Part shown: piece after piece, positions 35,748-49,300 of the stretch | Position numbering within the stretch: position 1 is the stretch's first letter | How the letters are laid out: every line of letters begins with the position of its first letter | NCBI GenBank assembly: GCA_016169945.1 | Contig: JADLSH010000201.1 | Span: forward strand, 124,001-188,000 | Reading direction: 5' to 3' | DNA length: 64,000 bases | From: Trachythela sp. YZ-2020 | Lineage: Eukaryota; Cnidaria; Anthozoa; Malacalcyonacea; Clavulariidae | Made by a program: the position numbers and the translations under genes | Notes under the pieces: model-generated | The model's input: only the letters and a program-made list of their open reading frames with translations | The model's database searches: none | Told to the model about the DNA's origin: nothing

Positions 35748-36544
35748 GATCAGTGGTAGGGTACTGAACAGTTAATGGGTTGACAAAACTATCTGCCAGT
35801 GTCTCTTGTTAACCCATTAGCTGGGAATGCGCCCAGATGCATCCTATAGTTTAGTATAACTACAGAAGTTGGGGAGCCATTCAACAAAATTATGCCATTT
35901 AGTTTGGACATTTTTCAGAGTAGCCAGGCCTCTGGGCTATACAAGAGTTAGCTATCTAAAGCTGAAGGTACTGGCTAACAACTCCAGAAATAATGTGGAA
36001 CTATTTGTCTTGCTGGAGTTGCTGGCTCTACCGGCATAGCCTAACTCCATTCGAAGAGTGGCACCTCCACAAAAAAAGAATCCACAGCAATGCCATACTA
36101 ATTGTCGTTTCCCTATTGCATTGATGCCGGTTTTCGGCAGCACTTTCGTTCCTTGCGGTAGTAACTTCTAGTAATATACATACCTCGTTACATCTTTCAA
36201 TACAACAAATTAAATATATTGTAAGAATTACATACCAAAGGATTTCAAAACGCAGGCTGAAAATATGAATATAGAAGCAACATTTCGATCGCTATACATT
36301 TAAACGTAAGGAATATATATAAAATAAGTTTGACTGCTTTAGTACCACTATAAGTATTTAAAAAAATACAAAACAATGGAAGATCCGAACAATTTCATTC
36401 ATTTCTTTAATATCGACCGCGGTTGTATAGAACTCTTAACTACTTATTAATTACCCGTTTTGTAGTTGAATAGTAGTTAAGCCTAAGATAAGCGATTGTT
36501 ATTGGTAAATTTTAGCACTAACTATATATAGTTTAATAACTTTC

Positions 36545-37005
36545 AATATTTTTCTCGCCATCTCCTTCGATAGGATTAATAGTAGAAGGTGCTATTAGTT
36601 GGAATACTCGAAAGGAAGTTTATATACATTTTTTAGATCTGCGAAAAATGCAACTTAGGCCCTCTGGCAGGAATTGAATCTGCGGCCCTGCTATTCCGGT
36701 GCAGCGCTCTAACCAACTGAGCTACAGAGTCCAGTTGCTGAGCATTAACCACAAGTTCGATATATAAGATTCCCTTCGAGTATTCCATCTACTAACACCT
36801 TCTACTATTAATCCTATCGAACGAGATGCCGAGAAAAATATTGATATTTACCCATACACCATATACCGGCATCACTCCCATCTTATATACCGAACTTGCG
36901 GTTAATGCTCAGCAACTGGACTCTGTAGCTTAGTTGGTTAGAGTGCTGCACCGGAATCGCTGGGCCACAGGTTCAATTCCTGCCAGAGGGTCTAAGTTGC
37001 ATTTT
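36545..37005. repeat. Nested inverted repeat with two tRNA-derived SINE-like units
   Basis: Minus-strand 36660-36735 and plus-strand 36915-36990 each contain a tRNA-like sequence with an A box (TAGCTCAGTTGG / TAGCTTAGTTGG), GCACCGGAAT and a B box (GGTTCAATTCC in the right copy), then CCTGCCAGAGG and AGTTGCATTTTT. The flanking TTAATAGTAGAAGGTG blocks are also inverted. The acceptor stem pairs poorly and the anticodon stem is mismatched, so these are tRNA-derived repeats and not working tRNA genes. Confidence 0.75.
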
Positions 37006-37278
37006 TATTTCATAACTTTAACTACTTTGTTACACAACCTGCCGCAGATACTAATTACTGCTAAGAAAAAATATGAAAGTTATATGGGTATTAAAAACAG
37101 GTGTTATATATATAGATCTGTCCACACAACATTAATTAAAAATATAATGAAGTTCCTTCGACGGAGTAGTATCGTGATTAAATATAAAGGTTTACGTCTA
37201 TGAATGTAAAATTCTCTGTTATTCCCAAAGACAAAATGGATTAATGATATAATTTTGTTCCTTATAGACTGACTAAAA

Positions 37279-37344
37279 ATGAAGTTTCTTTGGATCTTAC
37301 ATCTGCTTTGCTGCGGCTTTACTCTCAGTTTGGGCTTTAAGCAG
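37279..37344 (+). CDS. Gene B exon 1: signal peptide
   Basis: The 22-codon exon reads MKFLWILHLLCCGFTLSLGF then KQ, followed by the donor CAG|GTTTGT. It has a Lys near the start, a hydrophobic core and small residues near the likely cleavage site: a classical eukaryotic signal peptide. It ends in phase 0, as the 41417 exon requires. Confidence 0.75.
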
Positions 37345-40300
37345 GTTTGTCTTAATATTTAAACCTTTAATGACCCGAGCTGTTGATATAAAACCATATT
37401 TATAAATACACAATTCAAACAAAACACATTCGTGGGAGAAGGGGTTCTGGGGTGTGAAAACTCATATTATGACAAACATCATCCCTACTCACGTCACCCT
37501 TAAGCTGAACTGATTGACTGAACTGAATGCTCTGACCATAAACCAGAGCCTTGCCAAGGGTAGCCATTCCCTGACGACCCTGAACCAAGAAACACTTGGA
37601 CAGTCCTTAACCTGACCAAGGGGAATGAAACCCCTATGGACAGTCCTTAATAACCTGACCCAGGCCGCTAGACCCATTTGGGCAGTCCTTAACCTGACCA
37701 TGCAAGGGGCGATAAACCCCTATATGGACAGTCCTTAAAAATATGGTATATGTGTGACGTATATTGAGTCTATGGAGCTGAAGTTGACATTTTGGAGACT
37801 TCAACCCCACAAATACACAGAATGTGTATTCCCCATAGACGAAAGGACCCTCTCCCCAATTTTTTTTAAATTAAGAATTGTTATGTATTTAGCCGTATTG
37901 TTAAGATTCTTTTCCACTCGTCGCAAAAACCAACTCGCAAGCTCGCTGCGAGTACTTTCATCCAATCACAATGCTCGACAGTTTATTTTAATTGCATGCA
38001 AGATCTCGCAGCGAGTTTGCGAGTTGGTTTTGCGATGAGTGGAAAAGAGCCTTTACAGTGGCTGATTTGAGCATTACCATCACTCATATTACAGCTGGAA
38101 TGTCAGGGAGGCCAGGAAAAACGTATCTACGATCCAGGAAACCTGGATGTGGCCAAGACAATTAACCAGCAGCTTCCCCACAAAGCTTCTATCTTACAAG
38201 CTTCTATCTTGGAGTGTTGATAACACGACAAACAGAGCTGACTATCAAGGCATACGTCTTTTTACATATTTGTTTATTTGAGTATTCTATAAATTGTTTT
38301 GCTTTCTTGTTTTGATTGTTCACTCGATAAAAACCAAAATTATAGCATGATGTTGTATGCATGCAGGCATTGACATTGCAAAATAGCTTGAGCCTCAGCT
38401 TTAGATATTTGGTTTCATGCAAACCAAGCAAATATAATGCGGATCATGCATAAAATGTGCAAACAAATTTTGTAGGCATAGAACTCTATCTATATCTGAA
38501 ACAATATATTATAGAAATGTATCCACATTCAGGCAACATCAGATCATACAGAATGTGATTCAATATTATGTTATAAGCACAAACAACATGCTTTCGAAGG
38601 ATGAACTATTGTTATCAATTGGGTTTTTAATTACTGACTAAAATTGAATTGGCGTAGCACAATATATTGCCTTGATGGTATTGGTCATGTATACTCCATT
38701 TAATTTAAATTATGTGCTATGTTCCAAGCCAAATAAGGTCGAAACTGAATACAAATCAAATCAATGCCAATTTCCCACTGCAGGAAGTAATAATAATAAA
38801 TTAATTAATTAATATATATATAGTTAAAACCTGAAGGCAATCAGTGAAACAGATCGAGACTTGCGCAAGCTCATTTCGTGAATGCAAGTTTTGGAATGAT
38901 ATATAGTTGATGAATCACAATAATTATAGAAATATATACACTGCCAATCTATATCTATCTATAACTTGGGGCTTAAGATTAGCTCCATTTCAGTGAAAAC
39001 GAATAATATATTAACAGAATTATATATCATTCACGAGTAAAATATGTAGACAGAAGGCAAACCCTCCAGACTATTCCTCAAATTAACGTTTGTGGCACAA
39101 ACGTTCAAGACACTTAGCCTACGTATACTGTACATGCACAAACTTTGTGCATGTACAGTACTCTGTAAACTAATAATTGAGCTATATACTAATATAGCAC
39201 CAAAAAATAAAAATATCCTTTCCTATAACTTATCTATTTTGTCAGTATACGTAGGCTAAGTGTCTTGAATGCTAATATAGCATAGCAAATAAAAATATCC
39301 TTTCCTATAACTTATCTGTTGTCTTTTGTCAGGGTATGTTTAATTTTCGATATATACTGATATGTGAACTATGCCTATGGATACATCTTACAAATAGATT
39401 GAAATTTGAATTAAGTAGCTAACTAACTTTATCATCATTATAATTCATGCAACAAGATAGGTGCATCCAATTTAGCGATCATGGATGGATGATATTCTTT
39501 TCTATAATCATAAGATTATAGGGTGTATATAGTGATCATTGATCAAGCTGCCGAGCTTTTCCGGCCTCAAAACAATGATCGAACTTTGGACTCAAATACG
39601 TCAATCAAATATATTACCAGCTGCATGCGCATTAACAAAACGAGACATACTAAATATATCTAGACATATACAGTCAACTCTCGTTATAGCGGACATGAAT
39701 TTTTATGTTGGTTTAAAACGAAATATAACGCAATCAATTGAATTCGCCTGTATACTTACAATACCCAAGCTAAGCGATGGCAAATCCCTCCTTAACTAAC
39801 CATTTTGTATCAACTGATCAGTGGTATAATCCAGCATGCGATTCTTTGTTAATCCCAGTGTTATATGATATCCACGTCTGGTCGTAGCGTTTCTTTCTGT
39901 TATAATGCTGCAGCGGCCACTCCGTTGGGTAGGACCAACTTTATACGTATTTAAAACTGATATATTTCTTTGTTCATGAGAGGAATAGATGCCCGGCGAT
40001 ACTTGCTCCGCGTTGCGTTGAGTTCTGTTTGACTAACTGCGTCATCGCTCGCCATACTGCCTGTTGTTGTATATATATATACGGTAATATGTGCATCCTT
40101 AGATCGCGCACCGCCGCAACATAGGCCTACCATCTGAAATCGCTGTCCAAAGCAGTTCGCGTGCATAAACGGTAGACTTTCATGCTTGAAAATTATTTTC
40201 GTAACTTAGCATTTCTTTCTGTTATAATGTCGCCGCAGCTGCTCCGTTGCGTAGGACTAACTTATACGTATTCAAACTGATATCTTTCTTTGTCCATGAG

Positions 40301-43300
40301 AGGAATAGATGCCTGTACTTCCTTCGCGTTGCCGTTGAGTTCTGTTTGACTAACTGCGCTGTCGCTGTCCACACTGCCTGTGTTGTATATACACGATAAT
40401 ATGTCCACCGTTAGATCGCGCACAGCCGCATCATACCATCTGAAATCGCCGTCCAAAGCAGTTCGCGTGCATAAACGGTAAACTTTCATCTTGAAAATAC
40501 TTTCAATAACTTGAATACGCGAAGCGCTCAGTATAAATGATATGATCTTGTTAGCATCCTGCAAGTTAATATGCGCTAATTAACTTGTATTGTATTGCGC
40601 GTTATGATTGGTCAATTTGTTAGTAGGAAGCGTTACCATGAACTACCAAGGGCTGCCCCCGTGAAAGCATGCCCAATGATGAAAATGATCTTTAAACTAT
40701 CTGTCAATAAGTAAAACTAAACAATGCGTTCCTTGAGGCCTGGACGGAAGGAATCACCGCTTTTGAAACAGAAACTTATCTGATATCTTGCTTAACATAC
40801 TAGCTTCAGCGCGTTGTCTCATTAACTTAAATTTATATTGTCTATAAATTTGCTAACAAATTGATATATAAATTAATGATAGCTGTCGCACTTTTCTGTC
40901 TGGGGACTATCCGACTATGCTTACCTGATTATCGAAAAGGATATTTCGTATTTGTTATTCAAAAGGCATTGTTACAAAATTTAAAATTTCGAGCTGTGTT
41001 TCACACTCATGCATAGCTTCCTAATACTAGCACTTTGACATTTGATACCTTGTCCTATGTTATATGTTAAACTAAACAGAAGAAGAAGATTTAAGAAGAA
41101 CACAACCTATTATTTGTACGTAGTTGTTACGAATGAGCTTTTAGTTGAAGTTTCCAAAACACACTAAATTAAAAATAATTATGCCCATTTACAAAGTATT
41201 CTGCCGAAAAAGGCTGGTGATTTTTAATAGCATGCAATGTCTATTTACATACATAATAATATGTATTATTATTATTTCGAACGTAATGCATGACTGTACC
41301 CCCACCCGAACAAAGGGCCTTGCGTGCTCATGTTTATTGTATGTTCAAGGTAATTGTGTAGTTTATGTGCCTCTATTAAATAATCAATATTATCTAATAT
41401 TTCTAATTCATTTTAGCGTATTCCCGTGGTGAATGGTTATGATCCAGGCCTTTGTAAAAACGAAACTCATGGTAAAGAAGTATTGGTGATGAATAGAGAT
41501 GATGAAGAGAAAATCATTATTTGTGTGAAGGATAAGGGTGTTTACCAATGGCGGTCTACGGATGGTAAGCTCATGGAATCGTTTGTTAAAATGCATTAAC
41601 AAACTTTATGCTGACTTAAGATAGGAGATAAAACGTCTGCGGGCATTAAAACTTCATTTGCGTAATATTCCAGATCAGGTTGTTGGGAATTGCCGTAGTT
41701 TTTTATACTCACAGTAGTTTTATGCTATATTTTAATCACCTATGAATCACAGAATCACAACCCCAAATCACAGTCTCGCCAGTCACGCTATCACTATCAC
41801 GATCACTCACAACTGACTTGGCACATCCTACTATAGCTACATATTATGCATATCCTATGACGCACGCATTGATTGACACTGATTAACTAAATAGATTATA
41901 TACTATTAACTAATATTAACACAATTCTCTACAAGGTGATGAGGACTGAACCGGACTACCAATCCGCAGATCTAATTTTAGTCAAAATGCAGTGATATAA
42001 ACAATTAGTCCACTGATAAAGTGAAAATGTGCAATGATAATAAGTAAAAATGTGCAGTAATGTGCTGTGACAAATTCTTAACCAATCGAACCCGCTAAAA
42101 ATTTAGAAATAAATTTACACCACTTATCTAAATGTCTTATCCAGCTTTAATCCCAAACTGAGTTTAAAGACTTACGTTTATACGGATTCACTCTTGTATA
42201 TTTGATTAAAAAATTCTTGTCATGAATTGTTTTATAGTGGCAGACATGGTCCTATGTTTTGTCAATCTGAAGAGCGTCGTCACTAAAATTTTGCTTTGGG
42301 GGTGAGGTAACCAGTAGTCTCCGGACTGGCAGATCCCCTATTGCTTTTGGGATGTGCAGTGATAGTATTTTCATAAGATTAAGTATGCCAATCGGAGAAC
42401 TTTCTTCTAGTCCGAGCTAACTACCAGAACGTGAAATCTGGCCCAGTCCAAATTTTAAGCTTTTCAATGATGTCTCATACTCCAAAATATTTAATAGAAA
42501 TGTAATAGGTGTAGGCCCTGTTAGGGTACGTTTAGGATTAATTTATATATATATATATATTCTTTTATAGAAAGATAAGTGAATAAAGTTATTTTATAAT
42601 TAAAAAAATAAAAATGTAATGACTTAATTTTGATCCAGCGCTCTGAATTATTTTTGATCCAGTCCTTGGAGAGAATCAAACATGTTTCACCAGGTATCCA
42701 TGCAGTATTATCACGTGATCCAAACAACGCAATATGTTGGGCTAATTCCCCCATTAATTCTTAATCTCTATGAGAAATGAAGTTATTTTATGGCAGGCAT
42801 TTTACGCTTCAATGATAAGTACATCAAGTTAATCTGTGTGTATAGTAAGTTCTTTTTTTATTCAACAGGTTCGCAAAATACAGTTGGTGAATTTTTTAAC
42901 CCTGGTTATGATTGTTCTGATGTTTTGAACAAACGTCAAGACGCCAAAGATGGTTTTTACTGGATAACTTTGAGACTTTCAAATCCGATAAAGGTAGGAA
43001 TTTTTGCCTTTACCGGCCTATTCTGGGTACTACCTCTAAGATTATGAGAGTGAAATTGCGAGGTAGGTGCAAAAATAGTATTGAGCTCACTGGGATATAA
43101 GTTATTCACTGCTTTATAAACACTAGTTGCGAGCTGTTTGGTACAGCGTTGGTCAAGAGTATCCCAACCAAGGACACGTAGAATATCAGCAGACCTTACG
43201 TCATAATCGGAAAATGTTATTATCCTACTTGTTCTGTTTTGAAGTTTTTGGAGTTTGTCGGAAAGAGTTTTACCTAGGCAACCCCAAACCTCACTACAAT

Positions 43301-46300
43301 AGTCTAGGTAAGGCAACACTAAGGCCTTATACATCAGGATCAATATGCCTTGGGGCACAAAGTTGCGTATCCGCTTTAAGACCACAAGACTTGCACTTAT
43401 TTTTTAACTAATGGTTTCAACATGTACATGCCAATTTAAATATTCGTCAATTTCGAGTCCCAACTATCTATAAGAATGCATTCTATCAATAGATTGACCA
43501 TCAACTTGGATGTTAAAGTGATGATTCAGGTTATTTAATCTCACTTGCAGGCTTCCCAGGATTAAGAATTTTGTCTTTTTTACATTCAAAGTAAATTTAT
43601 TAGCTCGTAGCCACGTTTGCACTTTACTAAGTTCGATATTTAGTTTAATAATTCAATTGGATCTTTAGAACTGACAGTTAAACATGTATCATCGGCATAC
43701 ATCATAAGGGACGACGAAGATAGGCAGGCTTGAAGATCATTGATATAAATTAGAAACACTAATGGCCCAAGCACTGACCCTTGAGGGACCCCACATGTAA
43801 CAGGTAACATGCTTGACTGAGTGCCATTAATGCTTGTACATTGTTTGCGACCTGATAAATACGATCTAAACCAATTGATGGAGTTAGAATCAACGCCATA
43901 CAACTCTAGCTTCTTTAGTAAAATTGGGTGGTTCACGGTATCAAAAGCCTTTTTTAAGTCTAATAGTAGAACTCCATTAACTAACCCTTTATCAATATTC
44001 TGGTACCAATTATTGGTGGATATTATAGAAGAGTTTTAAGTGTCGAGTGTAGAGGTGTAAATCCATGTTGGGAGTTAGCCAGTAGATTATTATCAATTAG
44101 GTATCCGTAAAACTGGGAGAGACGATCTTTTCAATTATTTTACTGACAATCGGTAAAACAGATATTGGCCTATAATTATCGGGATTAGATTTGGTATCTT
44201 CTTTATAAATTGGCATTACCCTAGCTACTTTCCAATCAATGGGAAAAATCCCACTTCTAATGGATAAATTAAAAATATGAATTAAGGAAGAAGAAACAAT
44301 TGGCGAAGCTTCCTTTAATAGTCTACAAGATATACCATCCCTCTGTCATTATAAAAGGATACGCTAATATTGGATAATAAATAAAATAATGCGCTAGATG
44401 GTAATAAACAAAACGCCGATATCGAGTATGATAACCGCGGGAGGCAAAGGGTGAGGAAAGAAAATAAATAAAGCCTCTGCCAGATTTCACACCCAACATG
44501 GCGTCAAAACGGGGGGGGCGGCATATTATATTACACATTGACCGAATAGTAAATACAAAACAATGTAGGCAATCCGAAAACGGTTAACGCTTTTATGCCA
44601 CGTTTTGACTATCTTGCAGTCATAATTTTGCAGCCAATAGTGGACATTAACTTTGTGTTGTATGCGGCTTGCGTTCTCAAAGAGAATATTTGATAGCGTT
44701 TCAGAATGGCAATATATGTTGGCTAATATTGCCCTCATTGCGACCGTAACAATCTCGCTTGTTTTTTCTCGAGGACTACTACAGCATTAGAACTGTGTAC
44801 AAGCAAGTTAAATTTAATGATAAAATTGTTAAGGAAGGCGCTTTGTTGTTGCGCACACGTATACCGCATCAGAAACATTGTCTGAAGAGCGAAGGAAAAT
44901 CACTTGCCAAACTGGCCACTATATTTAATTTATATTTTCCAACGAAATCACGACCAGCAGATAATAACTATAAAACAAAAATCTCTTTTTATTTAAATTT
45001 AAAGTCACTTGAAGTATCATAAGTGAATAAAACTTTCGGATTGCCAAGATATTTTGGGATGTACACCTTTACGAAGATTTGAGCGAGAAAGCGTAGGAAA
45101 TCTGGCAGAGGCTTTCCCACTTTTCCCTCCCTCTTAGTTTCCTTCCTCCGCCCGCGCTCCGATTTTCAGCGGTTTCCTCATTATATTACCATTTAAACCA
45201 GTAGATTTATTTGCAGGAATCGATTGAATCCAGTTATATACAATTGTATTATTAGTCTCTGTAATGGAGAAATGATTATCGGTAGGTGTAATGCATTCCT
45301 CAAAATGAGAGCTAGAGGCGGGAACATCGTTAACTAATTTGTGTCCAATTTGAGTAATTAAAATGATTATTAAGGGCATTGCTAATCTCACTTGGAGAAG
45401 TGTAATTGCAGTCACCAACTTTAATGCTACTTATTACATTGGTGTTAGAATTTTTATCCACGATTTCATTCACACCCTTCCAAGTGTTTTAATGTCACCA
45501 AAATGGTCTCTAAAGTAGTTGTGATAATATGAAACTTTAGCATCTTGTATACATCTATTAACCTTATTACGTGCACTTCTATACTTGGAATAGTTATCTT
45601 CGGTTTTATGCTTACTTGCAATTCTTTTCAACCTGTCCCTCTCACACATCAATTTCTTAAGTTTTGAGGTTAACCAAGGAGAGTACTTATTCCGAATTTT
45701 CCTACTCCGTTCAGGGGCATGAATTATCAGAAATTTTTAGGAATAAAGTTTTCCAAGCATCCCAAGCAAGACTTGGATCATTTTCATATTCCTCAATGAT
45801 ATGCTATGGGGCTAAACTGAGATCATTTCTAAATAAATTAGCGTTGAAATCTCTATATTGTCTGCTATTAATCAATCTAGGAGCCTTTTTAGGGACACTA
45901 AGTTTACGAGTTACATATACAAGTGAATGGTCACTAATGCCAAACACCAGATTTTACAAACATTGTTGGATTGTTAGTAACATAGATCAATTGTAGTAGA
46001 AGAGCGTTCAGTTATCCGAGTAGGCTCTTTAATAAGTTGATGATACTGATATAAGTTGCAAAGAGTGCTTTGTATGTGTACTATATAGAGAAGCACTTAC
46101 ATCACAGTTAAAATCACCTATAATATTAACTTCAATGTCCAACACTTCTAGCCTCTTAATTAATAACTCAAATTTATTCATAATGTCAGTTGTTGCAGAT
46201 GGAGGTCTGTACCAAGTACCAACGATAAATGGTTTGGACTTTGGTTTTTGGACCTTGATACATAGACACTCAAGTGGATCTTGTTTCTCCCCCATTTCTG

Positions 46301-49300
46301 TTTCTATCATTTCTTTCTAGAGTGTAGCCTGGTATGGATACTAAATTATTTGTAAATGATTGATCTAAACGGGTTTCATTAAGTGCAAGAATATCTATAC
46401 ACCCAGAGCTCATATAAGCCTTTAATTCATCAATATGTGCTGGTAAACTATTGATGTTCAGTGCGGCAATTTTAAAACCTCTAGTGTTAGAAATTTCATT
46501 CAGTAACCCTTGACCCTTATTGGTCACACCTTCCAGACTCAGAGAGGAAGCGTCGACGGCCACCGTGGGCAGTCTTTTATTAATGGAAGGATCTTCTGAT
46601 AAGTTCATGCTGTTAACACTTAAATTATACGTATTTGTTGTATTTAGATTATTCAAATTTATAGAATCTGATATATTATCACTATTTAATCTATTTATAA
46701 AATCTGATACAACTATATCTACCTTATCTCTGATTATGACTAGATTGTATGACATCATTAGTTATTGACTGGAAAATTTTAGGAAAAAGAGAGAATTTCT
46801 ATCTAGAATCTGTATTTCCTGTCCCACCAATAATAACCAGACCTGTAAGAACCTTCCCTAACATGTCAGCAACAAACACAGACATTTGTGGTGGTCACAC
46901 CAATATGCATGGCAGATTTGTGAGATCAGTACCTATACGTGTAACCTTGTATTTCCATACCCTAATTCCCGTATATCTTTTAAGTGACGATGTTTCGTTT
47001 TTAATTTCCTAAGAGTGAGAGATTCATCTATAGGCTCACCTTACATGAACATTAATAAAACATCGAGAGAGAAATGCATGAAAAACTAATAATTCATATA
47101 GAAAAGTATGATGATAGCTCTTAGATTCTAATATGTTGCGAATATTTTAGTATTACCTTTAATGAACCAAAAACAAATAAACTCACTTTTTGCGATTCTG
47201 ACAAAAGACACTGGGTATCTCCATAAACTTGTGCGGTAGCCAAGAGTAAGGTTTACCTCCGAGCAGCATAACGTGGGCATTTCAACAAGTGATGAGTCAC
47301 AGCCTGCACCACAAACACAAATTGGTGATAAACTACAACTTGTCTTTAAAAACATCATATATAATTAATATGATGTTATTAATAAGATTTTTTTGCACTT
47401 CACTTGGTTGAACTAGAATACTGGGTTTGGTGGATAATCCAATGAGTAGATATATACACAACAATATTATATATAACAATTAAGCATGCGCCGCGGATCT
47501 CGCATTAAATATGTCAGACGTTCAATTTTCATATTCTGCATGCCTCTCTGAGAAGAGACTGGGAAATGAACAAAATATATAAGCAAGAAAGTGATGGAGG
47601 TAGACAGATGGACTGCATAATCAATAGAATTTCTCAACATGGTGACCGAAGTACATTATGCTTCTAAGTTTCTATAATATCTTTAAGGTGTGGTGTGACA
47701 TGACCACCGATGGCGGGGGATTTACATTGATTGGTAGAACAAACAACTCGATCACGTGGTCAGTTCCATCCAATGACATTCCAGTTGAGCCATACGGTAA
47801 ACCTCATTGGTCAAGCTCCCTTGGAAATGCACCAATTTTGGACTTCAGGGTACAGATGGCTACGAAGGAAGATTTTAAATCCACTATAGCACACTGGTGG
47901 GTATCCGGTTGTTTTTTGTCTACCGCTCGAAACTGTTTTGGACAGTTTGTTAAAAGTAGTCGTTTCTTTACTTTCGAAATACACTCTTTTTTCAATAAGC
48001 AAAAACTAGCTACATCTTCTTCTCCCTCCCTTATAAGAAATTCAGTGTTCTATATATTTGGTATTTTTCGGTCATAAGTGCAGTGTGTTTTGATTCACGC
48101 GGACGAGTTACTGAGAGTGCTCGATACAATATAGGCCGTGGGATGAGGGTCGAAAATGTTCAATTCCGTAGCACCCCTCGTGTAACTACATAATTTTTAC
48201 ATGAATCCATAGATTATAACTTACTTAGTTAGAATCCACTTCCCCCCAAGCAAAATAGTTGCACAAATTGAAGTACAACCTCTCCAAAGTTCGGGCTTTC
48301 TCGTGTTTCGAAATCCACGAACGGCCATTGTTGTGTTGCAACTACGCATGCGCTTGACCACAAAACACTTAATGCGCACGCGCAGATAGGAAAATCTCAA
48401 CGCAGGACTGGACAAGAAAAAAATTATGAAATGTGCGAAAGCAGGGCTGAAGTAAAACAAGATGACATCGGAGTGTTTTAAAAATATATGATATTTTTAT
48501 GTTCTGTGCATTTTAATGGCGTTCGCCAAACATTCTGAGCAATGTACCGTGTCAAGCACTCGCCAGGAACACTTCCAAGCCAACATTACAATAATAACTT
48601 ATTAAAAATATGGTGTTATTTTATACTACAGTAATTGCATGACGTTTTTGCAAGCAAATCTGTTTTTCAGGCTTTAAATATTATCACAATCCTAAACATT
48701 ATAGAACACGCATACCGTAATTTCTCTATTAATTTCGGGGAGGGGGGGGCTTATTTCTAATATATACAAAGAGTCTGTTTGCACGTTTGATTCTCTTTAA
48801 TATAAATATGCAACATCGGGTACAGTGATGTTACGTACCAAAGTATCAGTAAAATATCATAATTATCTTCAAAATACAATACTTTCACGCTTCACGATTT
48901 TATAAATTAATTGCTTATAGGAGGGGGGGGGGTGCTTAATAGATAAATTACGATATACCATAAATAAATATTACTCGGTGTTCACAATCTTATTTATTTT
49001 CTAACTCTCTTCCCATCAATTTTATTAGTCCAGGTTCCTTGTTTATTTATGCAGTTGCCTTCATCAAATTCTTCATCACTATTTTCAGCTTTACTCAACA
49101 TATGTTCCTCAACTAAATCAGAAGTATCCAAGTTCTCAGCATACACAATTTCACTAACATTTCTAGATTTAGGCAAATAGAATACCAGCTAGGGATAACT
49201 GTTAATTAGCCGTTGCTTGAGCTCGGAAGACCTGTATTTCGATGCATCCACATTCTCAGTTTCCTTAGCAATGACAACAAATTTCTCAAGTAAGTCCATC

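Larger units (their letters stand above)
42994..46758 (-). mobile_element. Degraded CR1-like LINE in a gene B intron
   Basis: Read on the minus strand: endonuclease (46758-46029), linker (45652-45470), start of RT (45418-45134), an inserted element (about 44345-45130), RT palm (43936-43640) and C-terminal domain (43385 to about 43016). Many stops and frameshifts. The protein similarity stops at FHSHNLRGSTQNR, near 43016, without the usual C-terminal end, so the 3' end is lost. The last residues of the open frame come from the host intron and exon. Confidence 0.85.

Noticed and set aside
36660..36990. Functional tRNA genes
   Set aside because: A and B boxes are present, but the acceptor and anticodon stems do not pair well and the 3' flank is that of a SINE-like repeat.
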